NCBI GenBank assembly: GCA_022768065.1
Contig: JALELS010000005.1
Location: forward strand, 16,319 to 80,318
DNA length: 64,000 nt
Origin: Ruminococcus sp.
Lineage (GTDB): Bacteria; Bacillota; Clostridia; Oscillospirales; Acutalibacteraceae
Direction of reading: 5' to 3'
Shown: positions 45,980-55,259 of the stretch, one piece after another
Layout: the number at the start of each line of letters is the position of its first letter
Position numbering within the stretch: the stretch's first letter is position 1
Program-made: the position numbers and the translations under genes
The notes under the pieces: model-generated
Told to the model about the DNA's origin: nothing
The model's input: the letters and a program-made list of their open reading frames with translations, nothing else
The model's database searches: none

Positions 45980-47473
45980 TTAAATGTTGAGCATTTTGAA
46001 TACTACATTTGCCATATCGTCTTTAGTCGTTACATCGCTGAATCTTACCTTTTTATCTTTAAGCGTTGCAAGCTGCGGCGGTACGGGCGCACCTGTAAGT
46101 GCGTGCAATTCATCAACCATAGAAAACTCATCGGTAGATTTAATATTGCTTGTGAGAGCCGACAAAACACTTGCGGAAAACTTATACGGATTTGCCGTAG
46201 AAGCTATTACCGTAGGAGTATTATCGCCGCTTTCGCCGACATAATCTTCATAAACTCTGACAGCCACAGCCGTGTGTGTATCACAAAGATAATGATATTT
46301 ATCAAAGTTTTCCTTGATAGTCGCCTTTGTCAATGCATCATCACAATAACCGGCTCTGAACAATTCTTTGATTTTTTCAAAGAGCTTTTGCTCTACGGTG
46401 TATTTACCGCTGTCTGCAAGCGATTTCATATATTCTCTTACTTCAGCGTCATTTTCACCCGAAAGATGGAACAAAAGCCTTTCGAGGTTGCTTGAAATAA
46501 GTATGTCCATCGACGGAGACGCCGTGCAATAGAAGTTACGGTTTTTGTCGTATGTACCTGTTTTGAGGAAATCCGTCAGTACATTATTAGAGTTTGAGGC
46601 ACAAATAAGTTTGCCTATCGGCACACCCATTCTCTTGGCATAATAAGCTGCAAGGATGTTGCCGAAATTTCCGGTAGGAACTACAACATTCATTTCCTCA
46701 CCGAGATTCAGCGAACCATTCTCAACCATATCGCAATATGCCGATACATAATATACTATCTGAGGAACAAGTCTGCCCCAGTTAATTGAGTTAGCCGATG
46801 AAAACGCGAGATGGTTTTCGGCGAACTTCTTTTTAATTTCCGAATTTGTAAATATAGACTTAACTCCGCTTTGTGCATCGTCGAAATTGCCTTTGATAGC
46901 ACAAACGCTTACATTATTACCCTCTTGCGTAGTCATCTGAAGTTTTTGCATAGGACTTACGCCGTCAACGGGGTAAAAGACAAGGATCTGAGTATTTTCC
47001 ACATCTTTAAAGCCCTCAAGCGCCGCTTTGCCTGTATCACCGGATGTTGCGACAAGAATAACAATCTTAGTATCTTTAAGAGTTTTTGAAGCGGATACCG
47101 AAAGTAAATACGGCAAAAGCTGCAACGCCATATCCTTAAAAGCACATGTGGGACCGCGCCAAAGTTCAAGTATACTTTCCTTATCCGATATTTTATAAAG
47201 CGGTGCAATTTTTTCGGAACTGAAACTTGTCTTTTTGTATGCACCCTCTACGCAATAGTTAAGCTCATCCTCGGTAAAATCGGTAAGATAAAGTTTCAAA
47301 ATTTCTTTTGCCCTGCCGGTATACGGAAGTGTACCTATTCTCTTTATATCATCAAGCGTTATCTGCGGAATTTCCGTAGGAACAAAAAGTCCGCCTTCAG
47401 CCGATATACCTCTTGTAATAGCCTCAGCCGAAGAAATCCTGATTGATTTGTCTCTCGTACTTGTGTAATACAT
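45980..47473 (-). CDS. thrC: threonine synthase
   Basis: 497 residues, the long bacterial form of threonine synthase, converting O-phosphohomoserine to threonine with PLP. The start MYYTSTRDKSIRISSAEAI and GLFVPTEIP are typical, the PLP Lys is in PTCAFKDMALQLLPYL (near residue 112), and VATSGDTGKAALEGF and PTGNFGNILAAYYAKRMG are in place. AGGAAG precedes the ATG. The 48-nt gap to the upstream dipeptidase gene leaves no room for a T-box. Confidence 0.95.
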   Translation of the reverse strand: MYYTSTRDKSIRISSAEAITRGISAEGGLFVPTEIPQITLDDIKRIGTLPYTGRAKEILKLYLTDFTEDELNYCVEGAYKKTSFSSEKIAPLYKISDKESILELWRGPTCAFKDMALQLLPYLLSVSASKTLKDTKIVILVATSGDTGKAALEGFKDVENTQILVFYPVDGVSPMQKLQMTTQEGNNVSVCAIKGNFDDAQSGVKSIFTNSEIKKKFAENHLAFSSANSINWGRLVPQIVYYVSAYCDMVENGSLNLGEEMNVVVPTGNFGNILAAYYAKRMGVPIGKLICASNSNNVLTDFLKTGTYDKNRNFYCTASPSMDILISSNLERLLFHLSGENDAEVREYMKSLADSGKYTVEQKLFEKIKELFRAGYCDDALTKATIKENFDKYHYLCDTHTAVAVRVYEDYVGESGDNTPTVIASTANPYKFSASVLSALTSNIKSTDEFSMVDELHALTGAPVPPQLATLKDKKVRFSDVTTKDDMANVVFKMLNI

Positions 47474-47521
47474 AAATTTGCACTTCCTAACTGAAAAATC
47501 AGATGTATTTTAACATATAAA

Positions 47522-48463
47522 TTATATATTTGCAATGATAAAAGCGTTTGCATTATCAAAGAAAATGCCGTTAATCAATTCATCGCTGTAATTTTCTCTC
47601 GCAAGTCCGTTGGCTATTTTATAAAGCTTTTCTATCCCGGCGAGATCCTCGCTTACGGTACAGCCGTCAAAATCGCAGCCAAAACAAAGCGAATGTTCGG
47701 CTCCCAACGAGCAGAAATACTCAATCTGCCGAATAGCTTGGCAGAGTCCGACATCATTTTCCGCGCCGAGAAATTTCTCGTAAAGATTAAGCCCGATTAT
47801 ACCTTTTTGCTCTGTTATAATTTTAATTTGAGCGTCCGTAAGATTGCGCTTTTCGGCAAACGGATTATTAACGATATCACAGTCAGAATGCGTTGCAACA
47901 AACGGTCTTTTTGAATATTCCGCCACATCATAAAACCCTTGCTCGCTCAAATGTGAAACATCAACTATAATCCCTTTTTTCTGCAATTCTTCGACACATT
48001 TTATACCAAACGGCGTGAGTCCTTTTGCATTTTCGGTAAAGCAACCGTCACCGAGTTCGTTTTGACCGTTCCACGTAAGGGTAAGAATTCTGACGCCCTT
48101 TTCATACAGTGCATCTATCACATCTATATCACCGCCGAGAACCGCGCCGCCCTCAACAGACAAAAACGCGGCAATTTTATTTTCTCTGAAGGCATTGTTC
48201 ATTTCATCGGAGGAACGACAAAATGCCACGGTTTTACAATTTTTTAAAAGCTGTTTTTCAAAATATCCGCAAACATTGTTAAAATAATTATAAGCCTCGT
48301 CGCCTCTTTTTTCGTCGGGTATCCAAACGGCAAATACCTGACAATATTTATTGAATACTCTTTTTCCGCGCTCCAAATCTATATGAAGGTCATTTTTATA
48401 AAGCTCGGACTTCCTGTTATAACATTCACTCAAAGTGTCGCAATGAAAATCAATAAGATTCAT
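47522..48463 (-). CDS. membrane dipeptidase family protein (peptidase M19)
   Basis: 313 residues, renal-dipeptidase-type zinc hydrolase. Metal ligands: DFHCDTLSE at the N-terminus, the Glu in LSVEGGAVL, His residues in DVSHLSEQG and ATHSDC, and the Asp in FGCDFDGC. No signal peptide, so likely cytoplasmic despite the family name; hydrolyses dipeptides, perhaps D-amino-acid-containing. The ATG overlaps the yraN stop by 4 nt (ATGA), so it belongs to the lepB-rbgA-rnhB-yraN operon. Confidence 0.9.
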   Translation of the reverse strand: MNLIDFHCDTLSECYNRKSELYKNDLHIDLERGKRVFNKYCQVFAVWIPDEKRGDEAYNYFNNVCGYFEKQLLKNCKTVAFCRSSDEMNNAFRENKIAAFLSVEGGAVLGGDIDVIDALYEKGVRILTLTWNGQNELGDGCFTENAKGLTPFGIKCVEELQKKGIIVDVSHLSEQGFYDVAEYSKRPFVATHSDCDIVNNPFAEKRNLTDAQIKIITEQKGIIGLNLYEKFLGAENDVGLCQAIRQIEYFCSLGAEHSLCFGCDFDGCTVSEDLAGIEKLYKIANGLARENYSDELINGIFFDNANAFIIANI

Positions 48464-48825
48464 TTTCCCTCTCCGTCAAAAGCATTCGTAATAAGGTTAA
48501 TCTTTGCGATCCGATTTTTTTCAACAAACACCTCCGCGACATCAAATCTCGGTTGCAAATCAATATTGTTTGACGCAATATATAACTTTGCCGCCGCTAT
48601 TATCTTTTTCCTTTTTGAAAAAGTAACGGCGTCGGCAGGTGCGTACTTATAATTTTCGGATCTCGTTTTAACCTCAACAAAACATATATATTTGTTTTGC
48701 TTTGCAATTATGTCAATTTCTCCGAGACGGCATCGGTAATTAGCGGTAATTATTTCATATCCGTTTTCACGCAGATATCTGCCTACCGCAAGCTCTCCGA
48801 GCTTTCCCGTAACAGCCTTATTCAC
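48460..48825 (-). CDS. yraN: YraN/UPF0102 family endonuclease-like protein
   Basis: 121 residues with a GTG start that overlaps the rnhB stop (GTGA); TTGGAGG lies upstream. The UPF0102 pattern is clear: GKLGELAVGRYLRENGYEI, NYRCRLGEIDIIA and FVEVKTRS, the Asp and Glu-x-Lys of a restriction-endonuclease-like fold. Function not established. yraN next to rnhB is the standard neighbourhood. Confidence 0.93.
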   Translation of the reverse strand: MNKAVTGKLGELAVGRYLRENGYEIITANYRCRLGEIDIIAKQNKYICFVEVKTRSENYKYAPADAVTFSKRKKIIAAAKLYIASNNIDLQPRFDVAEVFVEKNRIAKINLITNAFDGEGK

Positions 48826-49427
48826 TTTTTGTCCTCCAAATTTTTAAGAAAAGTCTTGCGGTGCACATCTGAAATGCCGTATTCTAAGAGTTTCTCATAA
48901 TGAAGCTTGGTTCCGTAGCCCTTATGCTTTTTAAACTCGTATTGCGGATACTTTTTATCAAGTTCAATCATATATCTGTCACGCGTTACCTTTGCAAGGA
49001 CCGATGCTGCCGCTATTGACATCGACTTGCCGTCACCTTTAATAACGGTAACTTCTTTAATGCCCGTATGCGGCTTTTGATTTCCGTCTATCAGCGCCAA
49101 ATCAGATTTCACACTAAGTTTTTCCACGGCGCGTTTCATAGCAAGAAAAGTTGCGTTAAGTATATTTATTTCGTCAATTACCTTTTCGCTTGCAAAAGCG
49201 ATACCGTAAGACACAGCCGTTTCTTTAATAACGTCATAGAGGGCCTCGCGCTTCTTTTCGGTCAGCTTTTTAGAGTCGTCAAGCCCGGGTATCACGGCTC
49301 CCACAGGCAGTATAACCGCAGCCGCACATACGGGTCCCGCAAGCGGTCCGCGTCCTGCTTCGTCCACTCCGCAAATACAGTTAAAGCCATCGGAAATGTA
49401 TTCTTTTTCGATTTCAAAATCTACCAT
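48822..49427 (-). CDS. rnhB: ribonuclease HII
   Basis: About 201 residues. The active site is in GVDEAGRGPLAGPV (Asp, Glu), with the Asp in LIDGNQKP and the Asp in VTRDRYM. It removes ribonucleotides from DNA. The ATG at 49427 shares its A with the rbgA stop (TGATG). Length is normal. Confidence 0.96.
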   Translation of the reverse strand: MVDFEIEKEYISDGFNCICGVDEAGRGPLAGPVCAAAVILPVGAVIPGLDDSKKLTEKKREALYDVIKETAVSYGIAFASEKVIDEINILNATFLAMKRAVEKLSVKSDLALIDGNQKPHTGIKEVTVIKGDGKSMSIAAASVLAKVTRDRYMIELDKKYPQYEFKKHKGYGTKLHYEKLLEYGISDVHRKTFLKNLEDKK

Positions 49428-50293
49428 CAATAAATTCCGTCCAAAGTAATTTTTCCGAGCTTCCCGCCACGGTACTCGTCGAGCAGCATTACGGAGGCTC
49501 TCTCGGTATCAACTACGCCGCCGCGCATAATCATACCGCGCTTTTTGCATATAAGTTCAAGTATTTCATACGGCTCAAGCTCTTCGAAGTTTTCAATTTT
49601 ATATCTTTCGGTGAGTCTTTCGGGATAAAAATCGCGCATAACGCAAAGAAAACGTACGGCAAGCGTCTCAATATCGACAACTTGGTCTTTAACCGAGCCG
49701 ACAAATGCTAATTTATCGCCGACCTCAGGGTCTTCAAATTTGGGCCACAAAACACCGGGCGTGTCAAGAAGTTCAAGTCCACCGCTGATTGCAAACCATT
49801 GGTTGTGCCTTGTAACACCGGCTTTATCAGCCACCTCGGCACGTTTTTTGCCTGCCATTTTATTTATAAATGACGATTTGCCCGTATTGGGAATTCCTAC
49901 TACCATAAGACGTATTTGCCTGCCTGCCATGCCCTTATCAATGTTGCTTTGTATTTTATCCTTAAGGACTTCATTGACAAGAGGGACAAACCGATTCAGC
50001 CCCTTGCCGGTCTTGCAGTCAAGCGCCAAAGCATATACATCGTTTTGTCTGAAATATTCGAGCCATTTTTTTGTGGCTTTGTCATCGGCTATATCACACT
50101 TATTGAGTATTACTATATGCGGCTTGTCTCCGATTATTTCTGCTATTTCCGGATTTTGACTGCTGCGCGGAACGCGAGCGTCAAGTATTTCCACAACGGC
50201 GTCAACAAGCGGAAGACACTCTTTTATTTTTCGGCGCGTTTTCGCCATGTGCCCCGGAAACCACTGTACGTTTTGTTTTATAGTATCATTCAT
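49427..50293 (-). CDS. rbgA: ribosome biogenesis GTPase RbgA (YlqF)
   Basis: About 288 residues, circularly permuted GTPase for 50S assembly. It begins with VQWFPGHMAKTRRKI, typical for RbgA; the permuted order is G4 (LNKCD), then G1 (GIPNTGKSSFINKM), then G3 (DTPG). The C-terminal region is the RNA-contacting helical domain. The ATG at 50293 lies inside the end of lepB, an 8-nt overlap. Confidence 0.95.
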   Translation of the reverse strand: MNDTIKQNVQWFPGHMAKTRRKIKECLPLVDAVVEILDARVPRSSQNPEIAEIIGDKPHIVILNKCDIADDKATKKWLEYFRQNDVYALALDCKTGKGLNRFVPLVNEVLKDKIQSNIDKGMAGRQIRLMVVGIPNTGKSSFINKMAGKKRAEVADKAGVTRHNQWFAISGGLELLDTPGVLWPKFEDPEVGDKLAFVGSVKDQVVDIETLAVRFLCVMRDFYPERLTERYKIENFEELEPYEILELICKKRGMIMRGGVVDTERASVMLLDEYRGGKLGKITLDGIY

Positions 50294-50834
50294 AACTAAC
50301 ACCATAGCTCGGCAGAAGTGTTTTATCTCCTACCCTGTAAAAAGCCTTACCCATTATATATCTTTCATCAATAAGACCGATTGATTTATAACGGCTGTCT
50401 GTCGAATGATTGCGATTATCACCCATTACAAAAACATAGCCATCGGGAACCGTAAGCGGAAAATTCATATTTCCCGGCGTTAAAGTCTGCTCTCTTATAT
50501 ACGGTTCATACAAAACCTTACCGTCAACCGTAACCGTGCCCGCAGAAGCGTCAACGTCAACGGTTTGACCGCCTACCGCTATGATTCTTTTTATAAGTAC
50601 CTCATTGTACTGATTAGGCTGAGATATTATAACAACATCACCGTACTTCGGCTGATACCCGGTGGCGGTAATAACAACTCTGTCGCCGTTATTGAACGAG
50701 TCCATCATTGACGGTCCGTTAACCGATGATATTTTAAACAAAAATGTAAATATAAACGCCACGGCAATAATTGCGCTTACAAGCACCGAAGCAAAATCAT
50801 AAATACCGCTTACACTTTTTTTATTATTTTCCAT
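50286..50834 (-). CDS. lepB: signal peptidase I (second copy)
   Basis: 182 residues with one N-terminal membrane helix. Catalytic Ser in VNGPSMMDSF, Lys in VLIKRIIAVGG, and box E VMGDNRNHSTDSR. It removes signal peptides outside the membrane. The start overlaps the end of the upstream lepB by 11 nt. It is 50-60% similar by eye to its neighbour but has a shorter N-terminus. Confidence 0.94.
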   Translation of the reverse strand: MENNKKSVSGIYDFASVLVSAIIAVAFIFTFLFKISSVNGPSMMDSFNNGDRVVITATGYQPKYGDVVIISQPNQYNEVLIKRIIAVGGQTVDVDASAGTVTVDGKVLYEPYIREQTLTPGNMNFPLTVPDGYVFVMGDNRNHSTDSRYKSIGLIDERYIMGKAFYRVGDKTLLPSYGVSYE

Positions 50835-51429
50835 TGCTATCTATCTTCCAATCTCCCACAGGGATTAATCTGAACTCAGCAACACCGAGAATGTATCTTG
50901 TATCAATAAAACCTATTACCGACGAACGGCTGTCAAGCGAGTGATTTCTGTTATCACCCATTACAAAAACGCAATTTTGCGGAACGGTTAACGGAAAAGA
51001 CGTATCAAAAGATCTTACGGTTTTTTCCGCTATGTATGGCTCGTCCGTAACAACTCCGTTAACGGTAACCTCGCCGGTGAAGAAATTAATATCAACAGTA
51101 TCGCCGGCAACAGCTATCACACGTTTTATAATCGGTTCGTTAAGCCTGTTAGGCTGTGTTACAACCACTATGTCCCCACGATTTATCTTGGTATTAACAG
51201 CGCGTACCGCGAGCCAATCGCCGTTATGTAATGTCGGTTCCATAGACTGACCGCTTACGCCGACAAGTCTGAAGAGGAAAGTAAACAATATAAAAATAGC
51301 AAGCAGAGCATAAATAATCGAATCAAGCCAGTCGAAAGAAGCTTTTATGCGCTTTACGGAAGCCGATGAAGTTCTGCGAAGCTCGCGATAATCGACTTCA
51401 AACTGCTCAACTTTTCTCAAAAAACTCAC
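50824..51429 (-). CDS. lepB: signal peptidase I (first copy)
   Basis: About 201 residues with a longer cytoplasmic N-terminus (about 45 residues) before the membrane helix. Catalytic Ser in VSGQSMEPTLHNGD, Lys in PIIKRVIAVAGD, box E VMGDNRNHSLDSR. The start is uncertain: TTG at 51432 and GTG at 51429 are candidates, both with weak ribosome sites. It lies downstream of rplS, separated by a terminator, so read-through or another promoter is needed. Confidence 0.92.
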   Translation of the reverse strand: MSFLRKVEQFEVDYRELRRTSSASVKRIKASFDWLDSIIYALLAIFILFTFLFRLVGVSGQSMEPTLHNGDWLAVRAVNTKINRGDIVVVTQPNRLNEPIIKRVIAVAGDTVDINFFTGEVTVNGVVTDEPYIAEKTVRSFDTSFPLTVPQNCVFVMGDNRNHSLDSRSSVIGFIDTRYILGVAEFRLIPVGDWKIDSNGK

Positions 51430-51520
51430 CAACTTTTCATTTTCGGAATATAGTGAAAATATAGCACTAATATTTTACAACAAAAACGTTAAAAAGGCAA
51501 AACATTTTGCAAAAAAATAA

Positions 51521-51541
51521 AGGGTGGCAAAAAGCCACCCT
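51521..51541 (-). terminator. terminator after rplS
   Basis: AGGGTGGC pairs with GCCACCCT around AAAAA, followed on the minus strand by TTTATTTTTTT. Confidence 0.9.
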
Positions 51542-51555
51542 CATTTTTAATCTGT

Positions 51556-51897
51556 TTATATGCGCTCTTTAACCTTAGCAGCCTTACCGACTCTGTCGCG
51601 AAGATAATAAAGCTTGCTTCTGCGTACCTTACCGGTTCTTACAAGCTCAACCTTAGCTACGTTTGGAGAATTTACAGGGAATACTCTCTCGATGCCTACG
51701 CCGTAAGAAACACGACGAACGGTAAATGTTTCAGAAACACCGCTGCCCTTGCGAGCGATTATAGTACCTTCAAAAACCTGGATTCTTTCCCTCTCACCCT
51801 CGCGAATTTTAACGTGTACCTTAACTACGTCACCGACTTTGATATGAGGGCGTTCTTCCTTAATCATACCTTCGGTAATAACTTTTAATGCGTCCAT
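51556..51897 (-). CDS. rplS: 50S ribosomal protein L19
   Basis: 113 residues. Typical L19: [24 protein letters not shown] segment (here [18 protein letters not shown]), RVQVFEG-like [15 protein letters not shown] and [21 protein letters not shown]. The ribosome site GGAGG just before the ATG can pair with an upstream GTCCTC element of the leader, suggesting autoregulation. It is upstream of the lepB-rbgA-rnhB operon, as in Bacillus. Confidence 0.97.
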   Translation of the reverse strand: MDALKVITEGMIKEERPHIKVGDVVKVHVKIREGERERIQVFEGTIIARKGSGVSETFTVRRVSYGVGIERVFPVNSPNVAKVELVRTGKVRRSKLYYLRDRVGKAAKVKERI

Positions 51898-52013
51898 AAT
51901 GTCCTCCTAATTTTTATCAGACGTTCGTGCACCAAATACAAATGCAGAGGACCGTCAGCTTTAATGTTGCCATTAACTGCCGTTAGCGTTTATAAAACCC
52001 AACGCACAAAATG
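51898..52013 (-). promoter_or_regulatory. structured 5' leader of rplS (candidate L19 autoregulatory leader)
   Basis: On the minus strand the leader of about 115 nt has three helices: GCGTT/AACGC, then TTAATG-GCAA-CATTAA (51961-51976, a perfect stem with a GNRA tetraloop), then GTCCTC (51947-51952) complementary to the ribosome site GAGGAC (51901-51906). Occlusion of the ribosome site is the likely switch. L19 leaders are known in Firmicutes, but I cannot confirm that this is the same class. Confidence 0.55.
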
Positions 52014-52020
52014 CTTATAT

Positions 52021-52049
52021 ATATTAGCACATTGTTTTGCCAAAAGCAA
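52021..52049 (-). promoter_or_regulatory. strong promoter for rplS
   Basis: TTGCTT, 17-nt spacer and TAATAT preceded by TGC (extended -10) on the minus strand. Confidence 0.75.
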
Positions 52050-52090
52050 GCATTTTTTTAATGTTTCTATAAAATATCAGTAAAATCACA

Positions 52091-52750
52091 CTATTCAAAG
52101 TTTTTGAAGTCTGCGGTCAACATTTTTTGTTTTATTATATCACAAAAATCAACATCATCACCGAGTTTAAGCGCATCAACAAAAAGATTTGGATTGATAT
52201 TGTTTTTGCTGCCTGCCGTAAGCACTACAGTCAATACCGCCTTATCATTTAAAGAAATAACATTATATGAATTAACAAATTCTCTCAGGTTGATCGTTTT
52301 TAGGACTTTTCTCTTCCCCTGCTTACCCATCTTTTCGGCAAGCAGTTCATCACAAGAAAGTTTATCTTCTATTTCGTTTTTTATCTTTTCGTTTTTTCTT
52401 GTATAAAACGTAATCTTATATTCGGCAAAAGCTATATCGTTTGCTTTGTAAATCGGTTCGGCAACTTTTGTTATGCGAATACCGTCCGGTAAATTCTCAT
52501 TCAGTCTGTCTTTAACCTCTTCAAAGCTCATTTCTTCGGTTAATCTGATATCCATGGATTCACACAAGCTTTCAACTCCGAGAGTCAGCGGCAAAGCGAA
52601 CGTAATAAAAAGGTGCGGATTAAAGCCCTCTGTATACCATGCAGGTATCGCCGCACGTTTTATGGCACGCGTCATACAGCGCATAAGGTCAAGATGCGAT
52701 ATATATTTTGTTATACCCGTTTTTTCAAAAAAGACTCTAACGTTTTGCAT
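52091..52750 (-). CDS. TIGR03936/DUF2344 radical-SAM-associated protein
   Basis: About 219 residues. It begins VRVFFEKTGITKYISHLDLMRCMTRA, typical of the family, with GFNPHLFITFALPLTLGVES following. It always lies next to the TIGR03960 radical SAM protein and is sometimes fused to it; the joint function is unknown. The ATG at 52750 overlaps the end of the TIGR03960 gene by 14 nt. It is followed by the promoter of rplS. Confidence 0.9.
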   Translation of the reverse strand: MQNVRVFFEKTGITKYISHLDLMRCMTRAIKRAAIPAWYTEGFNPHLFITFALPLTLGVESLCESMDIRLTEEMSFEEVKDRLNENLPDGIRITKVAEPIYKANDIAFAEYKITFYTRKNEKIKNEIEDKLSCDELLAEKMGKQGKRKVLKTINLREFVNSYNVISLNDKAVLTVVLTAGSKNNINPNLFVDALKLGDDVDFCDIIKQKMLTADFKNFE

Positions 52751-54581
52751 CGCATTTTCCTCCGTTAAGCTTTGCCGCACCGCAGGCAGCGCACTTTTGT
52801 CTGCAATTTGGAGTTGTGACGCTCATATGTGCTTTCTTGTTTTCATCAATAAGAAAGTCTTTTCTTATACCGTAATCAAGATGATCCCATGGGAGAATCT
52901 CGTCGTACTCCCGTTTACGGTTGGCATAAAACGAAGGATTGACGCCGCACTCATCAAAAGCTTCCATCCATTTATCAAAATCGAAGAATTCATCCCAGCT
53001 GTCGAATTTACAGCCTTTTTTCCATGCAGAATAAATAACGTCACAGATTTTTCGGTCACCGCGAGCCAAAACTCCCTCAAGGAAACTTGTTGGAGACTGA
53101 TGCCATGACACCTGAATTTTTTTTGAATGTACCGAAGACAACAAATGCTTTTGCTTTTCGACGAGCATATCCATGGTATCCTGCGGTTCCCACTGAAAAG
53201 GAGTGTGCGGTTTCGGTACAAATGAAGCTACGCTTATGCTGACGGTAACCCCCTTGCCTTTCGGTTTGCCGGGATTACTGTAATAAAGATCAACTACCTT
53301 TTGAGCGAGCTCGGCTATTCCGGCGATATCATCGAGAGTTTCCGTCGGCAAGCCCATCATAAAATACAGCTTTACGGCAGTCCAACCGCCGACAAAAGCC
53401 TTTTCGCAAGTACTTATAACCTCTTCTTCGGTTACATTTTTATTTATGGCATCGCGCAACCTTTGCGTACCTGCCTCCGGTGCAAACGTAAGACCGCTGC
53501 GACGGATTTTTTTAAGCTCGTCCATTAGTTCATCAGAGAAATTATCAACTCTGAGCGACGGGAGCGAAACATTTATGTTTTCTTTTAATGCCCACGAAAA
53601 CATTTCCGGTATCAGTTTGTCTATTCCCGTATAGTCGCTTGTACTGAGCGAGCAAAGCGATATTTCATCATATCCGGTGGAGTCGCAGAGTCTTTTGGCC
53701 TGACGGTTTGCGGTTCCATAGTTTTTTTCACGAATCGGACGATAGATAAACCCTGCCTGACAAAATCTGCAGCCTCGAATGCATCCGCGAAAAATCTCGC
53801 AAACAGCTCGGTCATGCACAACATCAATAAACGGCACAACAAACTTATCCGGATAATAAACCTTGTTAAGATCACCGATAATACGTTTTTTCACACGTTT
53901 CGGTGCAGTGGCTTTGTTCGCAATATTTTTAACCGTCCCGTCGGCGTTGTAACTTACATCATACAGCGACGGTACATATACGCCCTGTATTTTAGCCGCT
54001 TCACATAAGAATTCATATTTATCGGAGCCCATTTCCTTGTGTTTTTCTAAAAGGTCAATAAGCTCGTTTGTAACCTCTTCTCCCTCACCCAACATAAACA
54101 AATCGATAAAATCCGCTATCGGCTCCGGATTACAGGCACAGGGACCACCCGCTACAACAAGCGGAGTAAGGTTTTTTCTGTCTTTACTTTTAATCGGAAC
54201 GCCGCCCAAATCCAACATATTGAGGATGTTGGTATAGCTAAGTTCATACTGCAACGTAAATCCTATCATATCAAACTCGGATAAACTGTCGCCGCTTTCG
54301 AGTGCAAACAGAGGGACATTGTTTTTTCGCATTTCCTCTTCCATATCCACCCAAGGGGCAAAGACACGCTCGCACCACGCATCCTCGCGCTCGTTCACAA
54401 GGCTGTAAAGTATTTTCATACCGAGGTGTGACATACCTATTTCATAGTTATCCGGGAAACAAAACGCATATCTGAATTTAATTTTACTTTTATCTTTGAC
54501 AACGCTGTTTACTTCACCGCCGATATATCTTGCCGGCTTTTGCACTTTTTGTAAAAGAGACTCCTGTTTTTTTGACAGCAT
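52737..54581 (-). CDS. TIGR03960 B12-binding-like radical SAM protein
   Basis: 614 residues. A B12-binding-like N-terminal domain (to about 220) is followed by a radical SAM core with CxxxCxxC in CIRGCRFCQAG near residue 275. The segment DKFVVPFIDVVHDRAVCEIF before it is typical. The C-terminal 60 residues include a Cys-rich end (CRQKCAACGAAKLNGGKC). Methylthiotransferase- or methyltransferase-like chemistry is guessed; no substrate is established. GAGG precedes the ATG. Neighbourhood with spoIVFB is standard in Clostridia. Confidence 0.92.
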   Translation of the reverse strand: MLSKKQESLLQKVQKPARYIGGEVNSVVKDKSKIKFRYAFCFPDNYEIGMSHLGMKILYSLVNEREDAWCERVFAPWVDMEEEMRKNNVPLFALESGDSLSEFDMIGFTLQYELSYTNILNMLDLGGVPIKSKDRKNLTPLVVAGGPCACNPEPIADFIDLFMLGEGEEVTNELIDLLEKHKEMGSDKYEFLCEAAKIQGVYVPSLYDVSYNADGTVKNIANKATAPKRVKKRIIGDLNKVYYPDKFVVPFIDVVHDRAVCEIFRGCIRGCRFCQAGFIYRPIREKNYGTANRQAKRLCDSTGYDEISLCSLSTSDYTGIDKLIPEMFSWALKENINVSLPSLRVDNFSDELMDELKKIRRSGLTFAPEAGTQRLRDAINKNVTEEEVISTCEKAFVGGWTAVKLYFMMGLPTETLDDIAGIAELAQKVVDLYYSNPGKPKGKGVTVSISVASFVPKPHTPFQWEPQDTMDMLVEKQKHLLSSVHSKKIQVSWHQSPTSFLEGVLARGDRKICDVIYSAWKKGCKFDSWDEFFDFDKWMEAFDECGVNPSFYANRKREYDEILPWDHLDYGIRKDFLIDENKKAHMSVTTPNCRQKCAACGAAKLNGGKCDAKR

Positions 54582-54650
54582 ACTCTACCTCATAAAAAAA
54601 TTAGTAGAGATATCATACATCAAATGCCGCTTTTATGCAACTGCGAAACT

Positions 54651-55259
54651 TTATTTAATACATTTAACGATAAGAAGAGCCAAAAGATATACGGACAGCA
54701 GTAAAAGAGTAAAATTATATCCGCTTTTTACGAGTGTTAAAAATCCGGCGACCGTAAGAGGAATTAAAAAAGCAAGCGATGTAATACATAATATAAGTTC
54801 CGCCTTTTCAACGGACATTTTTCTTAAAAGCGCGCACTCAAGTATTCTTCCACCGTCAAGACCAGATACCGGCAAGAGATTAAAGAATGCGAGCGCCGAA
54901 TTTACAACAACAACCGAAAGCAAAATTTCATTGTTTCTGTAATTCGGATAAAACGTCAACACGCCTATTAAAATCAAAACATTTACAAACGGGCCGCAAA
55001 AAGCCGTAATTATTTCATTTTTATAATTGAGTTTAATGTCGTTGCGCCGTAAAACGGAAAGTCCGAAAAGCCCAAAGCTGATTTTCTGCGGACGCTCGCC
55101 CAAAAGCAAAAGCGACAAAATATGTCCGCCCTCGTGGAGAATTCCCGAGAGGACGGACAATTGCACCTGCGGTCCGACATCAAAGCACAAAAGGGCGGCA
55201 ACGGATGCCGCGAACAAAAAGCCGATTTTAATTTCGGTATCTTTAATATAAAATGACAT
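54651..55259 (-). CDS. spoIVFB: SpoIVFB site-2 protease for pro-sigmaK
   Basis: About 202 residues with six membrane segments, an M50 metalloprotease. The zinc motif HEGGH is in LSGILHEGGHILSLLLLG near residue 44, and the third zinc ligand Asp is in LLPVSGLDGGRIL near residue 140. It cleaves pro-sigmaK in the mother cell. The ATG at 55259 overlaps the spoIVFA stop (TGATG). It lacks the C-terminal CBS domain of B. subtilis SpoIVFB, as do many clostridial forms. Confidence 0.9.
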   Translation of the reverse strand: MSFYIKDTEIKIGFLFAASVAALLCFDVGPQVQLSVLSGILHEGGHILSLLLLGERPQKISFGLFGLSVLRRNDIKLNYKNEIITAFCGPFVNVLILIGVLTFYPNYRNNEILLSVVVVNSALAFFNLLPVSGLDGGRILECALLRKMSVEKAELILCITSLAFLIPLTVAGFLTLVKSGYNFTLLLLSVYLLALLIVKCIK

